Positions 44,841 through 53,610 of a stretch of DNA of 64,000 nucleotides are shown here, piece by piece (position 1 is the first letter of the stretch; each line of letters opens with the position of its first letter). This DNA is from Mucilaginibacter sp. dw_454 (lineage in GTDB: Bacteria > Bacteroidota > Bacteroidia > Sphingobacteriales > Sphingobacteriaceae). Where the stretch lies: positions 186,001 through 250,000 of the forward strand of contig NZ_JAAVVB010000003.1 in the NCBI RefSeq assembly GCF_018449775.1. The letters run 5' to 3'. A program made the position numbers and the translations under genes. A model generated the notes under the pieces. The model did no database searches. It was not told the DNA's origin and saw only the letters and a program-made list of their open reading frames with translations.

Positions 44841-45408
44841 ATATAAAGTATTGGGTATTGCGGTTGTGACCGTTGTTGCCACGATTGTTACTTCATCGTG
44901 CAACGATAAAAGAAGCACCGGCTGGGAATATGCCCCCAATATGTATGAAAAGATAGCCTTTGATCCGGATCAAGCTAATCCGAATTTTAAGGATGGTAAA
45001 ACGGCACAGTTGCCGCCGGCAGGTACAACCCCGGTTGGTTTTACAAGATTTGATTATCCAAAAACAATGGATGGCTACAACCAGGCCAGTATTGAGGTTA
45101 AAAGCATGATTTTAAATAATGCTAAAAATTATACTGATGGTAAACAACTGTTCTTGGCATTTTGCTCGCCATGCCATGGTGCAACCGGGCAGGGTGACGG
45201 TACAGTAGTGGCACACGGTTTCCCGGCGCCACCATCATACTCTAAAGGCCAGTCATCACGCGGTGGTGCAATGAAAGACTTAACCGATGGTAAAATATAC
45301 CACACCATTACTTACGGCTTAAATGCGATGGGTTCATACGCATCACAACTTAGCCCTGAAGAAAGATGGAAAGTAGTGCTGTATGTTCACCATTTACAAA
45401 CTTTATAA
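44833..45408 (+). CDS. actE: Alternative complex III monoheme cytochrome c lipoprotein ActE
   Basis: 191 aa from ATG 44833. ATGs at 44797 and 44824 are in frame, but only the chosen one starts cleanly before a lipoprotein signal, MNKYKVLGIAVVTVVATIV, with lipobox Cys in TSSCNDK. One heme motif CSPCH (GKQLFLAFCSPCHGATGQGDG) and an axial Met region (YGLNAMGSYASQL) define a class I cytochrome c. It should sit on the outer face of the inner membrane and deliver electrons to the oxidase. It overlaps actD and lies 12 bp before actF. Confidence 0.92.
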   Translation: MNKYKVLGIAVVTVVATIVTSSCNDKRSTGWEYAPNMYEKIAFDPDQANPNFKDGKTAQLPPAGTTPVGFTRFDYPKTMDGYNQASIEVKSMILNNAKNYTDGKQLFLAFCSPCHGATGQGDGTVVAHGFPAPPSYSKGQSSRGGAMKDLTDGKIYHTITYGLNAMGSYASQLSPEERWKVVLYVHHLQTL

Positions 45409-45420
45409 GCATTGAATTTA

Positions 45421-46680
45421 ATGGAAACTCATAATACTATAAACGAACAATTTGAATTTAGCGGCAAGCTAAAAACCTACAGCTTAATTGCTATAGTGTT
45501 AGGCGTAATTGGCATCGTAGTAGGTTTCATACTGGGGCCTGAGCGCGAATTTGCTAACCTGCTGCTAAATGGTTATTACTTTACTTGTGTATGTACTGCC
45601 GGTGTGTTTTTTTGTGCATTACAATATGCTGCACAAGCTGGTTGGTCTGCGTCTTTATTACGCGTACCACAAGCATTTGCTAAAGTATTGCCTTATGCAT
45701 CTGTGATATTGATCATAGTTGTTTTCTGCGGCATTCATTTCACCCAGAAAGTAGTTACTGAAGAAGGGCACCAAACCATAACCGGTACTTATTTATATAA
45801 AGAGTGGGCCCCAAAAGCTATCACTACCCCGGGTAATGAGGCATATAACAAAGTAATTGCAGGTAAATCTGGTTACTTAAATATCCCTTTCTTCCTTATC
45901 CGTTTGGCATTTTACCTGATTGCTTACAGCATATTAGGTTTATTATTGGTGAAATACTCAAACAATGAGGACGAATTAGGCGGTATGTTTAACTATAAAA
46001 AGAGTTTTAACATAGCCTGTGCTTTCTTAGTGATATTTGGTTTTACTGTTCCATTGTTTGCTTTCGATACGATTATGTCGTTAGATGCACATTGGTTCTC
46101 GACCATGTTTGGATGGTATAACTTCGCTGCTCTTTGGGTTGGCGGTTTATCAGTAATCACTTTGATAATCATCACCCTGCGCAGACAAGGTTATATGCAA
46201 TGGATCACAGCAGATCACCTGCACAACTTAGGCCAGCTGATATTCGGTTTCTCCATATTCTGGACTTACCTGTGGTTTGCTCAGTTCTTACTGATCTACT
46301 ATGCTAACATTCCTGAAGAGGCCGCATATTTCTATAAAAGATGGGAGCCTGAGTTCCAGCCTTGGTTCTGGTTAAATATTGTGATTAACTTTTTAGCACC
46401 ATTCCTGGTATTGATGTCCCGCGACTCAAAACGCCATGAAGGTGTATTAAGAACTGCCTGTATCATTTTAGTGTTTGGCCATTGGCTTGACTATTACATC
46501 ATGATCATGCCAGCTACTGTAGGCCCTAAAGGCAGAGGTTTCGGCGTACAAGAGATTGGAACTTTTATAGGATTCGCCGGGTTATTCAGCTTCCTTGTAT
46601 TTAGCGCTTTAAGCAAGTTTAAATCAATGGTGCCTAAAAATCACCCTTTCCTACAGGAGAGTTTACATCATCACATATAA
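45421..46680 (+). CDS. actF: Alternative complex III membrane subunit ActF
   Basis: 419 aa from ATG 45421 (METHNTINEQFEF); a TTG 9 bp upstream is in frame. About ten membrane helices, including FDTIMSLDAHWFSTMFGWYN, FSIFWTYLWFAQFLLIYYAN and EPEFQPWFWLNIVINF, are characteristic of the ActF/quinol:cytochrome c oxidoreductase family. It is the second NrfD-like subunit and is thought to form part of a proton path. It completes the act set; coxB follows after 48 bp. Confidence 0.94.
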   Translation: METHNTINEQFEFSGKLKTYSLIAIVLGVIGIVVGFILGPEREFANLLLNGYYFTCVCTAGVFFCALQYAAQAGWSASLLRVPQAFAKVLPYASVILIIVVFCGIHFTQKVVTEEGHQTITGTYLYKEWAPKAITTPGNEAYNKVIAGKSGYLNIPFFLIRLAFYLIAYSILGLLLVKYSNNEDELGGMFNYKKSFNIACAFLVIFGFTVPLFAFDTIMSLDAHWFSTMFGWYNFAALWVGGLSVITLIIITLRRQGYMQWITADHLHNLGQLIFGFSIFWTYLWFAQFLLIYYANIPEEAAYFYKRWEPEFQPWFWLNIVINFLAPFLVLMSRDSKRHEGVLRTACIILVFGHWLDYYIMIMPATVGPKGRGFGVQEIGTFIGFAGLFSFLVFSALSKFKSMVPKNHPFLQESLHHHI

Positions 46681-46728
46681 TAATTGTTAAATTTGCAACT
46701 CAATAAAGAATACCAAACCATCAATACA

Positions 46729-47913
46729 ATGGCATTCAAAAAAATGATAAATTCTAAAAAGTTACTGGCGTTTTTAGCGGTGTTTATGCTTAGCGGCACA
46801 AACCTGCTGATGGCTCAAACAGTAACTACTGATGCTACCGCAAAACCGGGTGTTAACTGGTTAGGTGTAGGTTTTTATATACTGCTTTTCTTAGTAGCAG
46901 CGGTAGTAATTGCTATCATCGGTAAAATATTAAAGGTATATGATCTAAGCCAGCAGATCAAAGGCAAAAAAGGCATCCACTGGAATACCATCATGGGTGT
47001 TATATGCCTGATATTCCTGGTAGTGGGTATGTATGGCGCGTATTGGGACATCACGGTACAAGGCAGCATGACCTTACCGGAGGCTGCTTCAAAACACGGT
47101 GTACGTATTGATGCTATGTTCCTGACAACAACCATCATCACCCTGATAGTTTTTGTTATCACGCAGATATTGTTGTTTACTTTTTTGTTTAGATATAGAC
47201 ACTCAGACAAACGCAGAGCATACTTTTTACCTCACAACAATACTATCGAGAAAGTTTGGACCATTATCCCCGCTATTGTTTTAACTGTATTAGTAATCTT
47301 TGGTTTCTTTACCTGGCAGGATGTTGAAAACAGCAGCGATATTAAAGGTCAGCCTGCGTCATTGAATATTGATATTACCGGTCACCAATTTGCATGGGAA
47401 TTACGTTATCCCGGACCTGATGGTAAATTAGGTAAAAAGGATTTCAGATTATCTGCAGGTTCTAACAAGTTAGGTATCGATTTTAAAGATATCAATAGCA
47501 TGGACGATTTGCAGGCAGATACTTTAGTATTACCGGTAAACAAAACCATACGCTTAAACATATTTGCGCAAGACGTAATACATAGCGTTTACATGCCACA
47601 CTTCAGAGTACAGCAAAATGCGGTACCTGGTTTGCCAACCTTCTTCAAATTTACACCTACTATTACTACCGAGGAAATGCGTAGAAAGGTAGATGATCCT
47701 AAATTTGAGTACTTGTTGTATTGCAACAAAATTTGCGGAAGCGGCCACTACAACATGCAAAAAGTTGTACGTGTTGTTACTCAGGACGAGTACAATCAAT
47801 GGGTTGCCAAATTGAAACCTTACTTAACCCCTGCGTTACGTACAGAGTTAAAACTGGCTTCAGCAGATCAGAATAAAAGTATTACACAAAATAGGTTAGC
47901 GTTAAACAATTAA
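46729..47913 (+). CDS. coxB: Cytochrome c oxidase subunit II
   Basis: 394 aa from ATG 46729; a longer TTG-initiated frame adds 15 unlikely residues. A signal peptide (SGTNLLMAQ) and three more hydrophobic stretches precede the cupredoxin domain. CuA ligands are visible: His in VIHSVYMPHF, then CNKICGSGHYNM (two Cys, His, Met). DITGHQFAWELRYPG is the Trp-containing electron entry region. No cytochrome c domain is fused at the C terminus, so this is an aa3- rather than caa3-type subunit, fitting electron input from the ActA/ActE hemes. Confidence 0.95.
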   Translation: MAFKKMINSKKLLAFLAVFMLSGTNLLMAQTVTTDATAKPGVNWLGVGFYILLFLVAAVVIAIIGKILKVYDLSQQIKGKKGIHWNTIMGVICLIFLVVGMYGAYWDITVQGSMTLPEAASKHGVRIDAMFLTTTIITLIVFVITQILLFTFLFRYRHSDKRRAYFLPHNNTIEKVWTIIPAIVLTVLVIFGFFTWQDVENSSDIKGQPASLNIDITGHQFAWELRYPGPDGKLGKKDFRLSAGSNKLGIDFKDINSMDDLQADTLVLPVNKTIRLNIFAQDVIHSVYMPHFRVQQNAVPGLPTFFKFTPTITTEEMRRKVDDPKFEYLLYCNKICGSGHYNMQKVVRVVTQDEYNQWVAKLKPYLTPALRTELKLASADQNKSITQNRLALNN

Positions 47914-47922
47914 TTAGCGATT

Positions 47923-49806
47923 ATGTCAACATTAGCAGTTCAAGATCACGGAGTAGCACATCACGAAGAGGGTCACGAGCATCATCACGATACATTTCTG
48001 ACTAAATATGTATTTAGCCAGGATCATAAAATGATTGCCAAGCAATTCCTGATCACAGGTATTACTATGGCGGTTATTGCCATGCTACTTTCTATCCTGT
48101 TCAGGATCCAGTTAGCATACCCTGATAAAACTTTCCCTTTATTAGAAACTTTATTGGGCCGTTTCGCTCCCGAAGGTCGTTTGGACCCGGAGTTTTACCT
48201 GTCGTTGGTTACTATTCACGGTACCATCATGGTATTCTTTGTGTTAACAGCAGGTTTGAGCGGTACTTTCAGTAACTTATTAATTCCATTGCAAGTAGGT
48301 GCACGCGATATGGCATCGCCTTTCATCAATATGTTATCGTACTGGTTCTTCTTAACCGCTTGCGTTATCATGCTATCATCATTCTTTGTGCAAAAAGGCC
48401 CTGCAGGACCGGGATGGACTATTTATCCGCCGCTATCTGCCTTGCCTCAGGCCATGAAGGGGTCTGGTTTAGGTATGACCTTGTGGCTAATCAGTATGGT
48501 TTGCTTCGTAGCATCATCATTAATGGGTGGTATCAACTACGTAAGTACGGTATTGAACATGCGTACAAACGGTATGGATCTTTGGAAAATGCCTTTAACT
48601 ATCTGGGCATTCTTCTTAACCGCTATCTTGGGTGTGTTATCATTCCCGGTATTGGTAGCAGGTGTAGTATTATTAATTTTCGACCGTAGCTTCGGTACCA
48701 GTTTCTATTTATCAGACATTGTTGTTAACGGCCAGGTTATGCCTTTCGAAGGTGGTAGCCCAATCTTATTCCAACACTTGTTCTGGTTCTTAGGTCACCC
48801 GGAAGTATATATCGTAATTATGCCTGCGATGGGTATCTCATCAGAGGTTATGTCTGTAAACTCACGTAAACCAATCTTTGGTTACCATGCAATGGTTTAC
48901 TCATTGATCGGTATCACCGTGTTATCATTCATTGTATGGGGTCACCACATGTTTATTACAGGTATGAACCCGTTCCTGGGTGGTGTATTCATGATCACTA
49001 CTTTAATTATCGCGGTACCATCGGCAGTAAAAACATTTAACTGGCTGGCTACTTTATGGCGCGGTAACATCAGGTTTACGCCTGCCATGTTATTTGCGGT
49101 AGGTATGGTGTCATTCTTTATCTCTGGTGGTTTAACAGGTATCTTCTTAGGTAATGCTGCGTTAGACATCAACCTGCATGATACTTACTTTGTTGTAGCT
49201 CACTTCCACCTGGTAATGGGTTCGGCGGCGATATTTGGTATGTTGGCCGGTGTTTATCACTGGTTCCCTAAAATGTTTGGCAGATTAATGGACGAAAAAT
49301 TAGGTTACCTGCACTTTTGGTTAACTTTCATTGGCGCTTACCTGGTATTCTTCCCAATGCACTTTATGGGCCTTGACGGTGTGCCACGTCGTTACTATGC
49401 ATTTACCGAGTTTGCTTCAATGCAGCGTTGGTTATCTGTAAACATGTTTATTACCTGGGCCGCTATCATGTCTGCTTGTGCGCAGGTAGCGTTCTTGTAC
49501 AACTTTATACACTCTATTTTCTGGGGTAAAGAGGCAACTCAAAATCCTTGGCAAGCAAATACATTAGAATGGACTACACCTGTTGAGCGTATCCATGGTA
49601 ACTGGCCTGGCGAAATTCCAAGCGTTTACCGTTGGCCTTATGATTACAGCAAGCCCGGAGCAGAAGAGGATTTTATCCCGCAAACTACGCCGCTATCAGA
49701 AACCATGAGTTCAAACGTACCGCATGATTTTGAAGATAATCCTGCAGGTTTAGAAGCGTTAAGCAAGTGGTCAAGTACACAAAAAGCAAACGAAGAAGTA
49801 AAATAA
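47923..49806 (+). CDS. coxA: Cytochrome c oxidase subunit I
   Basis: 627 aa. Twelve or more membrane helices. Heme-copper ligands are in place: LGHPEVYIVIMPAMG (CuB His, cross-linked Tyr and the A1-type Glu of the D channel), WGHHMFITGMNP (two CuB His) and VVAHFHLVMG (heme a3 and heme a His). A His-rich N terminus (HHEEGHEHHHD) precedes the first helix. It reduces O2 to water and pumps protons in the inner membrane. Immediately downstream lies a MITE-like heptamer element (49831-49938), then ctaA. Confidence 0.97.
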   Translation: MSTLAVQDHGVAHHEEGHEHHHDTFLTKYVFSQDHKMIAKQFLITGITMAVIAMLLSILFRIQLAYPDKTFPLLETLLGRFAPEGRLDPEFYLSLVTIHGTIMVFFVLTAGLSGTFSNLLIPLQVGARDMASPFINMLSYWFFLTACVIMLSSFFVQKGPAGPGWTIYPPLSALPQAMKGSGLGMTLWLISMVCFVASSLMGGINYVSTVLNMRTNGMDLWKMPLTIWAFFLTAILGVLSFPVLVAGVVLLIFDRSFGTSFYLSDIVVNGQVMPFEGGSPILFQHLFWFLGHPEVYIVIMPAMGISSEVMSVNSRKPIFGYHAMVYSLIGITVLSFIVWGHHMFITGMNPFLGGVFMITTLIIAVPSAVKTFNWLATLWRGNIRFTPAMLFAVGMVSFFISGGLTGIFLGNAALDINLHDTYFVVAHFHLVMGSAAIFGMLAGVYHWFPKMFGRLMDEKLGYLHFWLTFIGAYLVFFPMHFMGLDGVPRRYYAFTEFASMQRWLSVNMFITWAAIMSACAQVAFLYNFIHSIFWGKEATQNPWQANTLEWTTPVERIHGNWPGEIPSVYRWPYDYSKPGAEEDFIPQTTPLSETMSSNVPHDFEDNPAGLEALSKWSSTQKANEEVK

Positions 49807-49830
49807 TATAATTTACCGATCTGATTTTTT

Positions 49831-49938
49831 AGGGTATCTGCGCCCGTAAGTCAAAAGTGAAAAGTCTTAAGTCAAAAGTGAAATCTTTACTCAGGACTTA
49901 AAACTCAAAGACTCCAGACTAACGGCGACAGATACCCT
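49831..49938. repeat. MITE-like element with terminal inverted repeats and heptamer arms
   Basis: Perfect 10-bp terminal inverted repeats AGGGTATCTG (49831-49840) and CAGATACCCT (49929-49938), extended by C/G-rich bases. Inside, AAGTNNN words lie at 49848, 49855, 49862, 49869 and 49876 (period 7), then ACTNNNN words at 49889, 49896 and 49903, with later ACT at 49911 and 49918, as the inverted arm. Total 108 bp between coxA and ctaA, no coding capacity. Confidence 0.85.
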
Positions 49939-49959
49939 ACTTTTTTAGAAACATTTTCA

Positions 49960-51021
49960 ATGAGCAACCCAAAGTCAAAAAACAGATTCAGAAAGACCAA
50001 CCTTCTAAGTGTCGCTCTGCTATTTGTATTGATATTGGCAGGCGGTGTTGTGCGTAGCACGGGTTCGGGCATGGGTTGCCCGGATTGGCCCAAATGTTTA
50101 GGCTGTTGGATTCCGCCGACCTCGGCTACTGATCTGCCGGCTAACTACAAAGAGACGTACGTAGAGCGCCGTATGAAAAAGAACCAGCGCTTTGCCAAAA
50201 CATTAGACTTATTTGGTTACACCGATCTGGCCCGTCGCCTGCGCGAGGACAAATCTATCCTTATCCCTGAGGAATTTAACGCCGGCAAAACCTGGACAGA
50301 ATACATTAACCGTTTAATTGGTGCAGCATCAGGTATATTGTTGTTATTGACCGCCATCTACTCCTTCAGTTATAGCGCCGATAATAAGCTTATCCCATTC
50401 TTAAGTGTTTTTAATTTAGTGCTGATATTTTTCCAGGCTTGGTTAGGTTCGATCGTTGTATCTACCAATCTGGTGTCATGGATTGTAACGGTACACATGT
50501 TGCTGGCTTTGGCCATACTGGCGATAGCAATTACGACTTATCATTTGGCCAAAGTGGTTGGCCGACCGGGTTTAAGAGTTAATGCTATTACGCACATGGT
50601 GACGGTATTAGCTTTAATAGTCAGCATATTCCAAATAACTTTCGGTACAGAGGTACGCGAGAAAATAGACGAGGTAGCTATGCGTTTGCAAGGTGGCTAC
50701 CGCAACGAGTGGATCAAAAATGCCGGCGATATTTTCACGCAGCATAGAGACGTAGCTGTTTTTGTGCTGGTGATCAATGTGATGTTATACGCGTTGATAC
50801 GCAGAGCGTTTAATAAACATTCGCTGCAGCAACAGATCATGAGCTTTACTTTTTTGATGCTGATTTTGCAGATAGTTACCGGGATACTGTTATCATACTT
50901 GGCTTTGCCGCCTTATGCGCAGGCCGTGCATATATTGTTGGCAAGCCTTATATTTGGCGCTCAATACTATTTAATGCTCAATCTATACAAATCAGTTAAT
51001 ATACACGGGGGAGCAAGATGA
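49960..51021 (+). CDS. ctaA: Heme A synthase (COX15/CtaA)
   Basis: 353 aa with eight membrane helices. Family signatures: GGVVRSTGSGMGCPDWPKC near the N terminus, VSWIVTVHMLLALAI, FTQHRDVAVFVLVIN and QAVHILLASLIFGAQYY, each giving a His heme ligand. The first expected His (EWxHR type) is replaced by Asn117 in TEYINRLIG. CtaA oxidises heme O to heme A for the adjacent oxidase. A Cys pair (CPDWPKCLGC) lies in an extended first loop. It overlaps ctaB by 4 bp (ATGA). Confidence 0.93.
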   Translation: MSNPKSKNRFRKTNLLSVALLFVLILAGGVVRSTGSGMGCPDWPKCLGCWIPPTSATDLPANYKETYVERRMKKNQRFAKTLDLFGYTDLARRLREDKSILIPEEFNAGKTWTEYINRLIGAASGILLLLTAIYSFSYSADNKLIPFLSVFNLVLIFFQAWLGSIVVSTNLVSWIVTVHMLLALAILAIAITTYHLAKVVGRPGLRVNAITHMVTVLALIVSIFQITFGTEVREKIDEVAMRLQGGYRNEWIKNAGDIFTQHRDVAVFVLVINVMLYALIRRAFNKHSLQQQIMSFTFLMLILQIVTGILLSYLALPPYAQAVHILLASLIFGAQYYLMLNLYKSVNIHGGAR

Positions 51022-51908
51022 CGAGAGCAGATTTTTCAAAACTGATTAAATTCAGGCTTACCTTTTTGGTTGTCTTTTCGGCATCGATATCATTCATCAT
51101 CGCCGTAAAAGCTAATGGAGGCAATACCTGGGGCTCTCTGTACAGTTCAACCATGTGGATAAACTGGGGTAAGCTGGTAATAGGAGGCTTCCTGGTTACA
51201 GCCGCCGCTAACTGCTTTAATGAAGTAATTGAAGTTGACCTGGACAAGCTGATGAAGCGCACCATGGACCGCCCAATGCCCGCCGGACGCATGACTACAG
51301 GCCAGGGTTTGGTACTGGGTTTAGGTATGGGCATGGCTGGTACTTACCTTTTGGGGACTTTGAATATATTAACGGGACTACTTTCTGTATTCTCGATCTT
51401 ATTATATGCATTTGCTTATACGCCATTGAAGCGTAAATCGCCTATAGCGGTATTTGTTGGAGCTATACCTGGCGCATTACCAGCTTTGATAGGTTACGTA
51501 GCCGGGCAACCACATGGCCGTATAGATGAGATCGCGTTAATATTATTCTCCATACAGTTTGTGTGGCAGTTTGTACATTTCTGGGCTATAGCCTGGGTGC
51601 TTGACGACGATTACAAACTCGCTGGATTCAGATTATTACCTACGCACAAACGTGATAGGGGCAGCGCTGTTATAACCGTAATTTTAGCTATTATTTTGGT
51701 TCCGGTAAGTTTATTACCAACTATTTACCATTATGGAGGTTATTACGTGGGCGGCGTGTCGCTGGCGTGTAGTTTGATATTTTTATTCCAGGCAATAAAC
51801 CTGCTGCGTACTCTGCAAATTAAAGAAGCACGCAAGCTGATGTTTGGATCTTTCTTTTATTTGCCAATAGTGCAATTGATGTTTTTATTTGATTTTATAG
51901 CGAAGTAA
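51018..51908 (+). CDS. ctaB: Protoheme IX farnesyltransferase (heme O synthase)
   Basis: 296 aa with about nine membrane helices of the UbiA prenyltransferase superfamily. The first Asp-rich motif is NCFNEVIEVDLDKLMKRTMD followed by RPMPAGRM; the second is DDDYKLAGFRLLPT. It attaches a farnesyl group from FPP to heme B, giving heme O for CtaA. It is coupled to ctaA upstream (ATGA overlap) and to the subunit III gene downstream (TAATG overlap). Confidence 0.96.
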   Translation: MTRADFSKLIKFRLTFLVVFSASISFIIAVKANGGNTWGSLYSSTMWINWGKLVIGGFLVTAAANCFNEVIEVDLDKLMKRTMDRPMPAGRMTTGQGLVLGLGMGMAGTYLLGTLNILTGLLSVFSILLYAFAYTPLKRKSPIAVFVGAIPGALPALIGYVAGQPHGRIDEIALILFSIQFVWQFVHFWAIAWVLDDDYKLAGFRLLPTHKRDRGSAVITVILAIILVPVSLLPTIYHYGGYYVGGVSLACSLIFLFQAINLLRTLQIKEARKLMFGSFFYLPIVQLMFLFDFIAK

Positions 51909-52489
51909 TGATGGCGACGATACAGCAAGAAGATAAAGTAAACCTGGGTGCCAAAAAGTTTATCATGTGGATTTTTATATTCACATCATTCATGCTTTTT
52001 GCAGCTTTAACCAGCGGATTTATCGTTTACATTGGCGGCAGCAAAGCGCATGGGCTTAATATTACGCTACCAATATCATTCAGATACAGTACACTGGTGT
52101 TAATTGCCAGTAGCGTTACGCTGTTTATAGCATCAAGATCGGCTAAGAGGCTTGATTTTGCTAAACAGACAACTATGCTTTGGATAACCATAGTTTTGGG
52201 TGTAGCATTTTTAATATTACAGGTTTATGGTTGGTATACTATGGCCTACAAAATGCATATCTACCTGGTTGATCCAAATGCAACCCGTTCTTTTGTTTAT
52301 GTAATGACTTTGTTGCACGTGTTGCACATTATTGGCGGCCTTGTCTGGCTAATAAGTGCATTAAGCGGCAGCATAAAACGTATACCACAGGTAAAGAATT
52401 TATATAGAATGGAGATGACATCTATTTTTTGGCATTTTCTCGATATTATATGGATTTATCTGTATGTTTTTTTACTTTTGAACCAATAA
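51908..52489 (+). CDS. Heme-copper oxidase subunit III-like protein (short)
   Basis: 193 aa, five membrane helices, cytochrome c oxidase subunit III family: FIMWIFIFTSFMLFAALTSG at the N terminus, MTLLHVLHIIGGLVWLISA and MTSIFWHFLDIIWIYLYVFL at the C terminus. A second, longer subunit III gene follows 25 bp downstream, so the operon encodes two related proteins. Tandem subunit III-like genes are seen in many Bacteroidota cox operons. One may be the structural subunit and the other an accessory form; the sequence alone does not decide. Confidence 0.9.
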   Translation: MMATIQQEDKVNLGAKKFIMWIFIFTSFMLFAALTSGFIVYIGGSKAHGLNITLPISFRYSTLVLIASSVTLFIASRSAKRLDFAKQTTMLWITIVLGVAFLILQVYGWYTMAYKMHIYLVDPNATRSFVYVMTLLHVLHIIGGLVWLISALSGSIKRIPQVKNLYRMEMTSIFWHFLDIIWIYLYVFLLLNQ

Positions 52490-52514
52490 TTTTATAACTC
52501 TATAGCTAGAACAA

Positions 52515-53240
52515 ATGAGTGCAGCAGTATCACAAATTGATGAACTAAAAACAACGCCATGGTCGGGCGGCAGATCGCCGTTTAATGTTGAGTATGGTAA
52601 GATGATGATGTGGTTTTTCCTCCTTTCGGATGCGTTTACCTTTTCGTCTTTATTGATAGCCTATGGTGCTTTACGTTTTAGTGCGCCAACCTGGCCGGTA
52701 CCCTCATTGGTATTCCAATCGGTACCCGGTACCTCGATAGAGCACGGTGCTCCGCTGGTGTTTGTAGGTTTGATGACTTTCATCCTGATCTTAAGCTCTG
52801 TTACCATGGTGTTAGCGGTTGAGGCCGGCCATCGTATGGCTAAAAAGGAAGTGGTAGGCTGGATGATAGCTACCGTAATTGGTGGTTTGATGTTCTTGAG
52901 TTGCCAGGCGTTAGAGTGGAATCACTTACACAGCGAAGGCTTTTGGTGGTCTGCTATCCCGAATGCAGAAACCTTAAAAGAATTCTTTGAAGGTAACGTA
53001 CCGCTGGGCCAGCAACAAATGACAGCGCACCAGTTTGCTAACCTGTTCTTTACCATTACCGGTTTCCACGGTTTCCACGTATTTAGCGGGGTAATCATCA
53101 ATATCATTATTACTTTAAATGTACTTGCCGGTACATATGAAAAACGCGGCAGCTACCTGATGATTGAAAAAGTTGGCCTTTACTGGCACTTTGTAGATTT
53201 GGTATGGGTATTTGTATTTACTTTCTTTTATTTAGTTTGA
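52515..53240 (+). CDS. coxC: Cytochrome c oxidase subunit III
   Basis: 241 aa with about six membrane helices. Typical segments: KMMMWFFLLSDAFTFSSLLI, SSVTMVLAVEAGHRMAKKE, FTITGFHGFHVFSGVIINII (the conserved GFHGxHV motif) and GLYWHFVDLVWVFVFTFFY at the end. Subunit III stabilises the catalytic core and the D-channel. It is better conserved than the preceding short paralogue and is the more likely structural subunit. Confidence 0.93.
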   Translation: MSAAVSQIDELKTTPWSGGRSPFNVEYGKMMMWFFLLSDAFTFSSLLIAYGALRFSAPTWPVPSLVFQSVPGTSIEHGAPLVFVGLMTFILILSSVTMVLAVEAGHRMAKKEVVGWMIATVIGGLMFLSCQALEWNHLHSEGFWWSAIPNAETLKEFFEGNVPLGQQQMTAHQFANLFFTITGFHGFHVFSGVIINIIITLNVLAGTYEKRGSYLMIEKVGLYWHFVDLVWVFVFTFFYLV

Positions 53241-53262
53241 TCATTATTTAACCTGATATATT

Positions 53263-53610
53263 ATGTCATCAGAACCAACAGAAGTTCATCACGCCGAAGG
53301 CGAACACGGGGAAACAATGACCCGCAAAAAGATAGTAAGAGTGTTTTTGATATTGCTTGCTATTACCTGCGTTGAGTTTTTTATAGCACTTTATTTAGTG
53401 CCAAATCATCATATGCCAATCAATGTGGCTAACCCGGTATACATTGTTTTAACATTGCTTAAGGCATTTTATATTGTGGCATTCTTCATGCACCTTAAGT
53501 TTGAAAAAACGGCCATGGTTTACACCCTGATCGTACCTATTTTGTTTATTATCGGTTTGATCCTTGTATTGACAAATGAAAGTCACCACTGGATTACACT
53601 GAGACATTAA
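53263..53610 (+). CDS. Cytochrome c oxidase subunit IV-like membrane protein
   Basis: 115 aa. A His/Glu-rich N terminus (VHHAEGEHGET) is followed by three membrane helices: VFLILLAITCVEFFIALYLV, YIVLTLLKAFYIVAFFMHLK and LIVPILFIIGLILVLTN. AFYIVAFFMHLKFE is the COX4_pro/CyoD-type signature. It assists assembly or stability of the oxidase. Its stop overlaps the next start (TAATG). Confidence 0.9.
   Translation: MSSEPTEVHHAEGEHGETMTRKKIVRVFLILLAITCVEFFIALYLVPNHHMPINVANPVYIVLTLLKAFYIVAFFMHLKFEKTAMVYTLIVPILFIIGLILVLTNESHHWITLRH

Noticed and set aside
51908..53240. A single split subunit III gene
   Set aside because: Both frames have their own N-terminal and C-terminal subunit III features, so they are two genes rather than a broken one.
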